This document shows, piece by piece, positions 40,994 through 49,617 of a stretch of 64,000 nt of DNA (positions are counted from its first letter, which is position 1; each line of letters starts with the position of its first letter). The position numbers and the translations under genes were made by a program. The notes beneath the pieces were generated by a model that was not told the DNA's origin, made no database searches, and saw only the letters and a list, made by a program, of their open reading frames with translations. The stretch comes from Rhodobacter sp. (GTDB lineage Bacteria; Pseudomonadota; Alphaproteobacteria; Rhodobacterales; Rhodobacteraceae). Location of the stretch: positions 21,298 to 85,297 of the forward strand of contig JADCEL010000030.1 of the NCBI GenBank assembly GCA_020250125.1, given 5' to 3'.

Positions 40994-42333
40994 CGCGGAA
41001 ACTGTTCGGAACCGACGGCGTGCGCGGCACCGCCAATACCCATCCGATGACCGCCGAAATGGCGCTGCGGCTGGGCGAGGCGGCGGGGCGGTTTTTCCGG
41101 CGCGACGGCAGGGGCGCGCACCGGGTGGTGATCGGCAAGGACACGCGGCTGTCGGGCTATATGCTGGAAAACGCGCTGACGGCGGGGCTGACCGGCACCG
41201 GCATGAATGTGCTCTTGCTGGGGCCGGTGCCGACGCCGGCGGTGGGGTTCCTGACGCGGTCGATGCGCGCCGACCTTGGCGTGATGATCTCGGCCAGCCA
41301 CAACCCCCATCAGGACAACGGCATCAAGTTCTTCGGCCCCGACGGGTTCAAACTGTCCGACGGGGCCGAGCAGGAGATCGAGGCGCTGGCCGGGGGGCAG
41401 GTCACCCTTGCCCCGCCCGAAGAGATCGGTCGCGCCCGGCGGATCGAGGATGGGCGCGGGCGCTATCAGGAATATGCCAAGACCACCTTCCCCGCGGGTC
41501 TGCGGCTGGACGGGCTGAAGGTGGTGATCGACTGCGCCAATGGCGCGGCTTACCGCGCCGCCCCCGAAGTGCTGTGGGAACTGGGGGCAGAGGTGATCCC
41601 GGTGGGGGTGGCCCCCAACGGCACCAACATCAACCTGAACTGCGGGTCCACCCATACCGATACGGCAGCGCAGGCGGTGGTGGCCCATGGCGCGGATGTG
41701 GGCATTTGCCTCGATGGCGATGCCGACCGGGTGATGATCCTGGACCAGACCGGCCGGGTGGCCGACGGCGATCAGATCATGGCGCTGCTGGCGGGCCGCT
41801 GGGCCGACGAGGGGCGCCTGAACGGCGGCACGCTGGTGGCGAGCGTCATGTCGAACCTTGGGCTGGAACGGTTCCTGACCGGGCGGGGCCTGCGGCTGGA
41901 ACGGGCGCCCGTGGGCGACCGCTATGTGGTCGAGGCGATGCGGCGGGGGGGGTGGAACCTTGGCGGCGAGCAATCGGGTCATATCGTGATGACCGATTAT
42001 GCGACCACGGGGGATGGGCTGATCGCCGGCTTGCAGTTCCTGGCCGAAATGGCCCGCACCGGACAGCCCGCCAGCGCCCTGGTGCAAAGCTTTGCGGTGG
42101 TGCCGCAACTGCTGAAGAACGTGCGCTACGGCGCGGGGGCGGAACCGCTGGCATCGCCCGCCGTGCAGGCGGCAATCCGGGACGCCGAGGCGCGGCTGAC
42201 CGGGCGGGGGCGGCTGCTGATCCGGAAATCCGGGACGGAACCGCTGATCCGGGTCATGGCGGAATGCGAGGATGAGGCGATGCTGGCCGAGGTGGTGGAG
42301 GGGATTGTGGCGGCGGTGCGGGCGGCGGTGTGA
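40990..42333 (+). CDS. glmM: Phosphoglucosamine mutase
   Basis: A 447-residue mutase that converts glucosamine-6-phosphate to glucosamine-1-phosphate for peptidoglycan and lipopolysaccharide. It starts [13 protein letters not shown]. The phosphoserine loop is [15 protein letters not shown], the metal-binding loop is DGDADRVMI, and the C-terminal phosphate-binding loop is [14 protein letters not shown]. Its 3' end (42271-42333) is repeated 153 bases downstream with 9 base differences. folP and glmM are coupled. Confidence 0.97.
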   Translation: MTRKLFGTDGVRGTANTHPMTAEMALRLGEAAGRFFRRDGRGAHRVVIGKDTRLSGYMLENALTAGLTGTGMNVLLLGPVPTPAVGFLTRSMRADLGVMISASHNPHQDNGIKFFGPDGFKLSDGAEQEIEALAGGQVTLAPPEEIGRARRIEDGRGRYQEYAKTTFPAGLRLDGLKVVIDCANGAAYRAAPEVLWELGAEVIPVGVAPNGTNINLNCGSTHTDTAAQAVVAHGADVGICLDGDADRVMILDQTGRVADGDQIMALLAGRWADEGRLNGGTLVASVMSNLGLERFLTGRGLRLERAPVGDRYVVEAMRRGGWNLGGEQSGHIVMTDYATTGDGLIAGLQFLAEMARTGQPASALVQSFAVVPQLLKNVRYGAGAEPLASPAVQAAIRDAEARLTGRGRLLIRKSGTEPLIRVMAECEDEAMLAEVVEGIVAAVRAAV

Positions 42334-42340
42334 GGGGGTG

Positions 42341-42359
42341 CCCCCTGTGGGACAGGGGG
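42341..42359 (+). terminator. Hairpin after glmM
   Basis: CCCCCTGT/ACAGGGGG, perfect 8-bp arms with a 3-base loop, 7 bases after the glmM stop. No T tract follows, so it may be a weak or Rho-assisted terminator. Confidence 0.4.
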
Positions 42360-42380
42360 GGGTGGGGAATGGGATATCAA

Positions 42381-42424
42381 GGGGTTAGGGGGCGTATTGA
42401 GGGGGTTGACAGGGGGTTGGGGGG
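42381..42424 (+). other. G-rich run able to form a G-quadruplex
   Basis: Five runs of four or more G separated by short loops (3, 8, 6 and 2 bases), on the coding strand between glmM and the second copy of its tail. Confidence 0.4.
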
Positions 42425-42486
42425 ATGAGGCTGTGCTGGCCGAGGTGATGGACGGGATCGTTGAGGAGGTGCGGGCGGTGGTGTGA
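42424..42486 (+). pseudogene. Second, diverged copy of the glmM 3' end
   Basis: Sixty-three bases align without gaps to glmM 42271-42333 and end at the same TGA. Nine bases differ (54 of 63 identical). Read in frame it gives DEAVLAEVMDGIVEEVRAVV, a plausible GlmM C-terminus from another lineage. It marks the left edge of the low-G+C island. Confidence 0.75.
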
Positions 42487-42663
42487 GGGGGGAGGTATAG
42501 AACAAAGAGTTCCGGAAAGAACTTGAGAGCTTGCTTGGCCTCACTGCAGTAGCTTACTTGGAAGCAGAGTGAAAAACGCAGTGGAAAAATGGTAACTTTA
42601 ATGTAGGCTGCCAATGTCAGGGGTTGGCTGATACTAAGGCTTATAGGCTCGGGGGTAAGACAG
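42487..42663. other. Untranslated leader of the DUF262-HEPN genes
   Basis: 177 bases, the first clearly A+T-rich DNA after glmM. No protein or RNA family is recognised. TTTAAT at 42597-42602 is a possible -10 box, but no fitting -35 is seen. Confidence 0.4.
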
Positions 42664-43854
42664 TTGGCAGACGTCGACGTTGAGATAGACGAAAACGAAG
42701 ATGACCTTGAAGTTGATGACGAACAACCTGGTCGACTGACCGACGCTGAAATTGACGAGGCGTTTCAAAACATTTCATTCCGTGTGATTTACCAAGCTAA
42801 CAGTTTTCTGCTGCCACAATTGCGTGACCTCATCGAAGAAGGAGATGTAATAAATGTTCGCCCCGAATACCAGAGGCGATCCCGTTGGCCTAACAAGAAG
42901 AAATCCCAGCTAATCGAATCTCTCCTTTTGAACGTACCAATTCCCCCTCTTTTCTTCTATGAGAGCGATCTGGCGCGCTATGAAGTTATGGACGGCCAGC
43001 AACGGATGAACGCGATAGCAGATTTTCTTGCTGGAAGTTACACACTAACTGGCATGGAAAAGCTGCCCTTCTTGAATAAGAAGAAGTACGAAGATTTACC
43101 TCCTCGGGTAAAGAGAAGCCTAGATCGCGCCTCATTGTCAGCAATTGTACTTCTTCAGGAAAGCAAGGCAGATGAAGAGGATCCCTTTGTTATAAGGCGT
43201 TATGTCTTTGAGAAATTAAACACAGGTGGAGAAAAACTAAACGCACAAGAACTACGGAATAGCCTCTATCGAAGCGAATTCAACAAGTTGATAGTATCCC
43301 TTGCGAGGGAGGAAGAATTCTGCAAAATTTTTGGCATACCGAAGTTCACGAAGCTTGACGACGACCCCAGCTATATAAACAAAGCTCGTGAGAAAAACCA
43401 AATGTACAAGACTATGGCCGATTGCCAAGCAGTGCTTCGTGTTTTCGCACTCTTGAATGATCAGGACATATCAGGCTCGATGAAGAATATTCTGGACCGC
43501 TGCATGAAGAATAACTTAAAGAAGACTAGGGAGGATTTAGCGGTACTGAGGGAGAATTTTCTTCTTGCTTTAAAAACATCAGTGTCATTTTTTGATGGGC
43601 AGGCTTTTCTTCTTCCTCCGAACGACAAGGGTAAGCGCCGGGTGTCTCTCGCTTTCTTTGATGCAGTGATGGTTGCGGTCTGGAGAAGAATTGAAAAAGC
43701 AGACGAAATGGAAAGAGCTTCTAAGAGAATTTGTGCGGGAATTTCCTCGACGTTAGTTGACAACATAGATTCACTTACTGGTAAGGCTAACACAGCTGCA
43801 TCAATCAAGGATCGCATTAGTGTGATCGGTAAAGTTATTGATGCGGAAATCTGA
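42664..43854 (+). CDS. DUF262-family protein, partner of a HEPN gene
   Basis: A 396-residue DUF262 protein (ParB/Srx-like fold, related to the GmrS half of type IV restriction enzymes). An acidic N-terminus precedes RPEYQRRSRWP (66-76), LIESLLLNVPIPPLFFYE (83-100), the nucleotide-binding motif DGQQR (110-114) and FEKLNTGGEKLNAQELRN (182-199). No HNH/DUF1524 motif is visible in the C-terminal half, unlike GmrSD. TTG is the start codon, preceded by GGGGGT. It is A+T-rich and out of place after glmM. It is probably the sensing or regulatory half of a defence pair with the next gene. Confidence 0.88.
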   Translation: MADVDVEIDENEDDLEVDDEQPGRLTDAEIDEAFQNISFRVIYQANSFLLPQLRDLIEEGDVINVRPEYQRRSRWPNKKKSQLIESLLLNVPIPPLFFYESDLARYEVMDGQQRMNAIADFLAGSYTLTGMEKLPFLNKKKYEDLPPRVKRSLDRASLSAIVLLQESKADEEDPFVIRRYVFEKLNTGGEKLNAQELRNSLYRSEFNKLIVSLAREEEFCKIFGIPKFTKLDDDPSYINKAREKNQMYKTMADCQAVLRVFALLNDQDISGSMKNILDRCMKNNLKKTREDLAVLRENFLLALKTSVSFFDGQAFLLPPNDKGKRRVSLAFFDAVMVAVWRRIEKADEMERASKRICAGISSTLVDNIDSLTGKANTAASIKDRISVIGKVIDAEI

Positions 43855-44573
43855 TGAAGCCAGACGCGATAAAACGACGCCTTGAAGTTGTAGTAGAAGA
43901 GCAGCTGCGCGAATTTGATGCACTTAAGGGTGCTGTTTTACATGTTAAGGATTCCTCGCCAAGTTCTGTGCAGCGAGTTATCCTTTGCAACACACTTGTG
44001 GTTGGCCTGACTGCAAGGATCGAGGAATCTTTCAGGCAGTTATTCGTTGAGTATCTTAAAATCGTCGAAGAGTGTTCGGCTAGTTTCCATGATTTAAGAA
44101 GTGAATTGCGCGATTGTTGTTTTGAAGCTGCAGTGCATGCGCTGAAAAGCAAGGCCGATTGGGACGAGGCGAAACGAAAGAACGTCGACTTGACCCATTT
44201 GCTTTCCGGCGCATCGGATTTCAAGTTAGAAAAGGCAAGAATAGTTAACAATCAGGGGAATATGAGATCGAAAGAAGTTACTGCCGTGGCAAAGCGCTTT
44301 GGGGTCCACGGTGTTTGGGAGCTTATTGCGCAAGCCCAATCTCTTGTCGACGAAATGGGCGAGGATGATTTATCACGACTCGAGGGCTTGATCATCAAGA
44401 AATGGAACGAACTGTTCGATGAAAGAGATAATGTCGTCCACCGAGTTTCACAGGCAAATGGCTGGAGTGCAGACTTTATTGTAGATTATATTGAGTTCTT
44501 AAAGAAGGTCGTCACTAGAATGGGCGTCATCGTATCCGAAGATTGTTTGAATTGGCATGTTAGCCTCAAATAA
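43854..44573 (+). CDS. HEPN-domain protein (MAE_28990-like), predicted RNase
   Basis: A 239-residue, mostly helical protein. The HEPN RNase motif RX4H is R191-DNVV-H196 in ERDNVVHR. An N-terminal helix (RRLEVVVEEQLREFDALKG) and the region GLTARIEESFRQLF fit the MAE_28990/MAE_18760-like HEPN families. The start shares one base with the DUF262 stop (TGATG), so the two are translated together. HEPN proteins are metal-independent RNases in toxin and abortive-infection systems. Partnership with DUF262 suggests phage defence. Low G+C like its partner. No antitoxin is visible. Confidence 0.8.
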   Translation: MKPDAIKRRLEVVVEEQLREFDALKGAVLHVKDSSPSSVQRVILCNTLVVGLTARIEESFRQLFVEYLKIVEECSASFHDLRSELRDCCFEAAVHALKSKADWDEAKRKNVDLTHLLSGASDFKLEKARIVNNQGNMRSKEVTAVAKRFGVHGVWELIAQAQSLVDEMGEDDLSRLEGLIIKKWNELFDERDNVVHRVSQANGWSADFIVDYIEFLKKVVTRMGVIVSEDCLNWHVSLK

Positions 44574-44627
44574 TGGTCGAGCATCTCTTGAGGAATTGAA
44601 GCTATAATCTTTAGCATCTTCGGCGTC

Positions 44628-45075
44628 CTACAATTTGACCTTTACCCTCCCCCCCCACCCCGCCGTAAACCCATTATCCACAAACAGATGCGCCCCGTTC
44701 CCAAAGCTCGCCGCGTCGCTGGCCGGGAACAGTGCCGCCTGCACCACCTCCACCGGTGTGCCGATGCGGCCCCGGGCGGTGGCGATGGCGGCCTCTGACA
44801 CGTCTACGCCAGGGGCCTGCAGGTCGGCCACCTCCCTCAACCCGTGCGGGGTCCGGTGAAGCCGGGGCAGACAGCGTTGCAGCGGATGCCCCGGTCGCGG
44901 AGTGCCACGGCGGCGGCGCGGGCAAAGCTGTGGGCGGCGTCCGTGGTGGGGACATGCAGCCCCCCATCCGGGGGGCCGCCCACGGCCGCGATGGCGGGGT
45001 GGGCATCGCCAGGCCGCCCCCGGCGGCGATCATGGCGGGCAGCGCCGCCCCGGCCATCCGGTATACCAACCTGAC
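44628..45075 (-). pseudogene. Degraded short-chain dehydrogenase gene
   Basis: SDR pieces occur in successive frames on the minus strand: YRMAGAALPAMIAAGGG (about 45020-45066), then AAAVALRDRGIRCNAVCPGF (about 44860-44930), then GRIGTPVEVVQAALFPASD and FVDNGFTAGWG near the 3' end. At least two frameshifts separate them. The Rossmann N-terminus is missing. This is an SDR relic at the right edge of the low-G+C island. Confidence 0.75.
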
Positions 45076-45802
45076 GGTGACGGCATGTGGCCCCTCCCGC
45101 CGCTGGCCGGTCGTCGCCGGACAAGGGCCGCATCACGATCATGCCCGCGTCGCCCCGCCCCTGCGCTGACGGGCAGCACGCTGTCCACAGTCGGCGGACG
45201 GCCAGGGTGCCGCGCCTGACAGGGGCCGCAGAGCGCAGGCGCGCACCCTGCGGTGCCCTGAAAAACATCGGCAGATACCTGCTTTGCCCGAAGCCGCTTT
45301 CCCTTTCCGCCGGTTTTGCCCTGACAGGGTGCCGGAAAGCATCCCCGCCGCGTGCCGGACGTGAATGTCATCCTGATCCGCCGCAAAGGCGGCCCCCGTT
45401 CCGGGAAGGCCAGGAAACGCAGCGCGTTTCGCCACCCGGTCAGGGGCCACGGCACCTCAGGGGCGTTCCCGCAAGCACAGCGCAGGCCAGCGCCCGGCCC
45501 GGCGGGGGCGAAGTGCCCGCCGATGGCGGGCCGGCCGCAAGGGGTATCAGCGTGGCGCGGTGGCACAGGCGATGGTCTTTGCCAGAGGGACCGGGCCTCC
45601 CGGACTGCACAGCCCCCCCTTGCCCGGCGGGATCTGGCACCGCACTGCCCTGCCAGCCTGTCCCCGCAGACGGTGCCTGCCAGCACATGCCATGCGATGC
45701 GGCAAGCGGCGTGTGCGGGCGAACCTGCGTTTCCTTTCCCCAGGATGTGATCTAAAGTTGTCCCGATGCCGGTGAATGCCGCCACGCCCGACAGAAGGTC
45801 AG
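45076..45802. other. Intergenic stretch before ptsP with a decayed hairpin repeat
   Basis: About 730 bases with no convincing gene. It holds the partial repeat copy at 45411-45584. The rest is unremarkable G+C-rich DNA. An AGAAGG at 45792 serves as the ptsP ribosome binding site. Confidence 0.5.
45411..45584. repeat. Decayed copy of the multi-hairpin repeat
   Basis: The order H3 (45413-45430), H4-like, H5 (about 45485-45537) and H2 (45561-45584) matches the units at 28975-29600. H1 has been lost. H2 now has one mismatch and one G-T pair in its 10-bp stem but keeps the GATG loop. Confidence 0.6.
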
Positions 45803-48046
45803 ATGCCCGAACGCACGGATACCGAAAGCCGCAAGCTGTTGCGCCGCCTGCGCGATACCCTGGCCGAACGCGGTAAGGGGCAGGAGCGGCTTGACCGGAT
45901 CACCCATCTGATCGCGGATTCCATCGGCACCGAGGTTTGTTCCATCTACCTGTTCCGCGATCCCGAAACGCTGGAGCTTTGCGCCACCGAAGGCCTGAAG
46001 CGCGGCGCAGTTCACAAGACCCGCATGAAGCTGGGCGAGGGGCTGGTGGGGCGCGTGGCGCGCACCGCCACCCCGGTCAACACCGGCAATGCGCCAGCCG
46101 AGCGCGGCTTCCGCTTCATGCCGGAAACCGGCGAGGAAATCTATTCCTCGTTCCTTGGCGTGCCGATCCAGCGGGTCGGCGAACGGCTGGGCGTGCTGGT
46201 GGTACAATCGAGGACCGCCCGCCAGTTTTCCGAAGACGAGGTCTATGCCCTTGAAGTGGTCGCCATGGTTCTGGCCGAGATGGCCGAACTGGGCGCCTTC
46301 ACCGGCGAGGGTGAGGCAATGTCGGCCAAGCACAAGCAGCCGGTGCTGTTCCGCGGTGCCGCCGGGCAGGAAGGGGCGGCCGAAGGGCGCGTCTGGCTGC
46401 ACGAGCCGCGCGTGGTGGTGACAAACCCGGTGGCCGATGATCCGGTGGCGGAAACCGAACGGCTGCGCGCCGCCGTGGGGCAGTTGCGCGTGTCGGTCGA
46501 TGACCTTTTGTCGGTGGAAACGCTGGACAAGGAACAGGTCGCGGTGCTGGAAGCCTATCGCATGTTCGCCCATTCGCGCGGCTGGCTGCGCCGGATGGAA
46601 GAGGATATTGCGGCGGGCCTTTCCGCCGAGGCGGCGGTGGAAAAGGAACAGTCCACCGCGCGCAGCCGCCTGGAACAGGTGGGCGATGCCTATCTGCGCG
46701 AGCGCCTGCATGACCTGGATGATCTGTCCAACCGCCTGCTGCGCATCCTGACCGGCCAGGGCCGGGATACCGGGGCGGCGATGCCGGAAAACCCGGTGCT
46801 GGTCGCCCGCAACATCGGCCCGGGCGAGTTGCTGGAATATGGGCGCAAGCTGCGCGGCGTGGTGCTGGAAGAAGGTTCGGTCGGCAGCCATGCCGCCATT
46901 GTCGCCCGCGCACTGGCGATTCCGCTGGTCATCCACGCCGATCGGATCACCTCCGAGTCGCTGAACGGCGACCCCGTTCTGGTGGACGGGGATCAGGGCA
47001 TCGTGCATCTGCGCCCCGATGAAAAAGTGACCCGCGCCTTCCGCGAGAAAATCGCCATGCAGGCAGAGGCGCAGGTCCGCTATGCCTCTTTGCGGGGTCT
47101 GGCGGCACAATCGAAATGCGGTACGGTAACGGCGCTGCACATGAACGCAGGGCTTATGGCCGACCTGCCCAGCCTCGAAGGCTCGGGTGCCGAAGGGGTG
47201 GGGCTGTTCCGCACCGAATTGCAGTTCCTGGTGCGCAGCCAGATGCCCAGGCGCAGCGAGCTGGCGGCGATCTATTCGCGCGTGCTGGACGCCGCCCGGG
47301 GCCGCCGCGTGGCCTTCCGCACGCTGGACATCGGATCGGACAAGGTCCTGCCCTACCTGAAACCGCAGGACGAGCCGAACCCGGCGATGGGCTGGCGGGC
47401 AATCCGGGTGGGGCTGGACCGGCCCGGTGTGCTGCGCATGCAGTTGCAGGCGCTGATCCGCGCCGCCCAGGGGCGCAAGCTGACGGTGATGTTTCCCTTC
47501 ATCGCCCAGCCGGACGAATTCACCGCCGCCCGTGCCCATCTGATGCGCGAGCTGGACCGCGAGGCAGCCCTTGGCCATGTGGTCCCCGAAAGCGTCGAGG
47601 TGGGCGCGATGCTGGAAACACCCTCGCTGGCCTTTGCCCCCGACGGCTTTTTCGGGATGGTGGATTTCATCTCGATCGGGGGCAATGACCTCAAGCAGTT
47701 CTTCTTTGCGGCCGACCGCGAGAACGAGCTGGTCCGGCGGCGCTACGACACGCTCAACAGCGGTTTCCTGCAGTTTCTTGACCACATCGTGCGCCGCTGT
47801 GCCAAAGCCGGAACACCCCTGTCCTTCTGCGGCGAGGATGCCGGCCGCCCGCTGGAGGCGCTTTGCCTGGCCGCCATGGGCCTGCGCATGCTGTCGATGC
47901 GCCCGGCCTCGGTCGGGCCGGTCAAAAGCCTGCTGCGCCGGATGGATCTGGCCGAAGTGCGCGGCGTGATCGACGCAGCCATCGCCTCGGGCGCGCAATC
48001 GGTGCGCCCGCAGGTGATGGACTGGCTGGCGGACCGGCCCGAGTGA
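45803..48046 (+). CDS. ptsP: PtsP, enzyme I of the nitrogen phosphotransferase system
   Basis: A 747-residue EI-Ntr. A GAF domain (about 20-150, EVCSIYLFRDPETLELCATEGLK) senses nitrogen status. The phosphohistidine domain has GSVGSHAAIVARALAIPLV. The PEP-binding barrel has EGVGLFRTELQFL, DIGSDK and LSFCGEDAGRP with the catalytic cysteine. It phosphorylates NPr and EIIA-Ntr. The start at 45803 was chosen for AGAAGG 5 bases upstream. An ATG at 45776 is the alternative. Second PEP-utilising enzyme in this window. Confidence 0.95.
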   Translation: MPERTDTESRKLLRRLRDTLAERGKGQERLDRITHLIADSIGTEVCSIYLFRDPETLELCATEGLKRGAVHKTRMKLGEGLVGRVARTATPVNTGNAPAERGFRFMPETGEEIYSSFLGVPIQRVGERLGVLVVQSRTARQFSEDEVYALEVVAMVLAEMAELGAFTGEGEAMSAKHKQPVLFRGAAGQEGAAEGRVWLHEPRVVVTNPVADDPVAETERLRAAVGQLRVSVDDLLSVETLDKEQVAVLEAYRMFAHSRGWLRRMEEDIAAGLSAEAAVEKEQSTARSRLEQVGDAYLRERLHDLDDLSNRLLRILTGQGRDTGAAMPENPVLVARNIGPGELLEYGRKLRGVVLEEGSVGSHAAIVARALAIPLVIHADRITSESLNGDPVLVDGDQGIVHLRPDEKVTRAFREKIAMQAEAQVRYASLRGLAAQSKCGTVTALHMNAGLMADLPSLEGSGAEGVGLFRTELQFLVRSQMPRRSELAAIYSRVLDAARGRRVAFRTLDIGSDKVLPYLKPQDEPNPAMGWRAIRVGLDRPGVLRMQLQALIRAAQGRKLTVMFPFIAQPDEFTAARAHLMRELDREAALGHVVPESVEVGAMLETPSLAFAPDGFFGMVDFISIGGNDLKQFFFAADRENELVRRRYDTLNSGFLQFLDHIVRRCAKAGTPLSFCGEDAGRPLEALCLAAMGLRMLSMRPASVGPVKSLLRRMDLAEVRGVIDAAIASGAQSVRPQVMDWLADRPE

Positions 48047-48238
48047 TGCTTCGCCTTGCTCCCCGCCTGGGCGCGCCTGCGCCCCCTTGCCCCGAAGAAT
48101 GAAAGCCGCCGTTCCCGCCGTTCCGGGGATCACACCCCGCCAGGAACCGCTCCGCAGGCTGTTTCTGCGCCCAGGACGGGAAGAAAGCGTTCATCGCAAC
48201 GGTCCCGTCAGACTCCTGCGGCAAGCCGGCCGGGCCAA

Positions 48239-49009
48239 TCAGCCGCGTGTCACCCGCACCGGCTGCACCGCCTTGCCAAAGGCTGCAATCACCCGTTCCG
48301 CGCCGTGGCGTTCCGACAGGCGCAAAAGACCAAAGCGCACATGCGCCACTTCGCGGTAATAGCCCAGAAAGGCCGCGTTCAGCCCGGCCCCTGCCACCGC
48401 CCCCAGCACCGGCACCGCCTGCGCCATCAGCTTTTGCCCCAGCGCCGCAGCCAGGCGCGGGGCAACGCTTGCCAGCACGCGCTGCAGCGCCGGCCCCGTG
48501 ACCACCATCCGGGCACCCAGAAACCCGGTGTTCACCCCGTCATCCGTCGCCAGCGGGCTTCCGGCGGCAAAGACACGCAGCGCCTCCAGCCGGATCGCCG
48601 GATCATCGGGATCAAACCCTTCCTCGGCAGCCGCGCGCCGGATGGCATGCAGGATCACCGCGATCGTCACCGGCAGTTCGGCGATCGAGGTGGCAAGCCC
48701 GCCCGCCCCGCCCGCAGCCCCTGTCAGCGCCGCCAGCGCCATCGGCCCGCGCGGACCAAGGTCGGGCGCGTGCCGGCCGCTGGCGGCCAGATGATAGGCC
48801 TTCTCCAGCGCGCTGCGCGTGGCGCTGTCAATCCGCGCACAGACCTCGGGCGGCAAGCCCCCAAGCCTGTCTTCAATCCGCCCGCCAAGGCGGTTCATCA
48901 GGACAATCACCGGGCCATTGGCCCGCCGGTAGCGCGCGGCCAGCCGTGCAATTTCGGCCGACGGATCGGACTGAACGGCGGGAAGCGGGGCAATGTCGGT
49001 CCTGTTCAT
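48239..49009 (-). CDS. EcsC-family protein
   Basis: A 256-residue protein matching the EcsC family pattern: RYRRANGPVIVLMNRLGG, then a glycine/alanine-rich hydrophobic stretch GAAGGAGGLATSIAELPVTIAVILHAI and GFLGARMVVTGPALQRVLASVAPRL, ending GYYREVAHVRFGLLRL. EcsC proteins lie next to membranes and are of unclear function. The start MNRTDIAPL is preferred over a longer in-frame reading to 49114. Convergent with ptsP. Confidence 0.8.
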   Translation of the reverse strand: MNRTDIAPLPAVQSDPSAEIARLAARYRRANGPVIVLMNRLGGRIEDRLGGLPPEVCARIDSATRSALEKAYHLAASGRHAPDLGPRGPMALAALTGAAGGAGGLATSIAELPVTIAVILHAIRRAAAEEGFDPDDPAIRLEALRVFAAGSPLATDDGVNTGFLGARMVVTGPALQRVLASVAPRLAAALGQKLMAQAVPVLGAVAGAGLNAAFLGYYREVAHVRFGLLRLSERHGAERVIAAFGKAVQPVRVTRG

Positions 49010-49049
49010 GGCGCAAAGGTAGGAACCCCTGGCCCGCTGCACAATGGGC

Positions 49050-49541
49050 TTATCCGACAGCGGCCTTCCCGACCGGCCCGGCAACCCCGGCCCAGGCCCC
49101 CGGAACCAGTTCAATCCCCAGCACCCGCGCCGGATTCGTGGGCGGCGGCATGATCACATCCGGCAGGGGGCGAAAGCCAAAGCGCCCGTAATAGGGCGCA
49201 TCCCCCACCAGCATGACGCGGGTCCAGCCCAGGCGGCGCGCCTCGGTCAGGCATTCGTGAATCAGAAACCCGCCCAGCCCTTCGCCCTGCCGCGTCGGAT
49301 GCACGGCCACCGGCCCCAGCAGCAGCACAGGCTGCCCGGCCACCTGCACCGGCCAGAACCGGATCGCCGCCGCCAGAACGCCGTCGGCATCGCGCAGGAC
49401 ATGGCACAGGCCCGCCACCTTGGGCACCCCGTCGCGCAGCCGGTAGGATGACAGCGCGGTGCGGCCCGGCGCGAAGCACAGGTCCAGAAGGGCCTCAACC
49501 TCCCACCAGTCGTCGGCGGTTTCCTCTTCCAGGCGGTACAC
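49050..49541 (-). CDS. GNAT-family N-acetyltransferase
   Basis: A 163-residue GNAT protein. The acetyl-CoA loop is PTRQGEGLGGFLI, preceded by QVAGQPVLLLGPVAVHP and followed by LGWTRVMLVGDAPYYGRFGF, the pattern of the YhbS/GCN5-like group. The acceptor is unknown. It lies 41 bases upstream of the EcsC-family gene on the same strand, so both may share a transcript. Divergent from the flavin reductase gene. Confidence 0.85.
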   Translation of the reverse strand: MYRLEEETADDWWEVEALLDLCFAPGRTALSSYRLRDGVPKVAGLCHVLRDADGVLAAAIRFWPVQVAGQPVLLLGPVAVHPTRQGEGLGGFLIHECLTEARRLGWTRVMLVGDAPYYGRFGFRPLPDVIMPPPTNPARVLGIELVPGAWAGVAGPVGKAAVG

Positions 49542-49617
49542 GGCAGCCTATCCCGAATCTTCTGGATGCGCGGGTAACATGGGGCTAGTCAGGGGGCAAA
49601 CCCCGATGAGGTCTTCC

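Noticed and set aside
42126..42614. Minus-strand ORF of 162 codons spanning the glmM tail
   Set aside because: Its Ser/Pro/Thr-rich repeats are the complement of the duplicated glmM 3' end and the G-rich run, so it is a shadow of that duplication.
45752..48133. Open frame of 793 codons on the minus strand
   Set aside because: Antisense to ptsP across its whole length, with no family resemblance.
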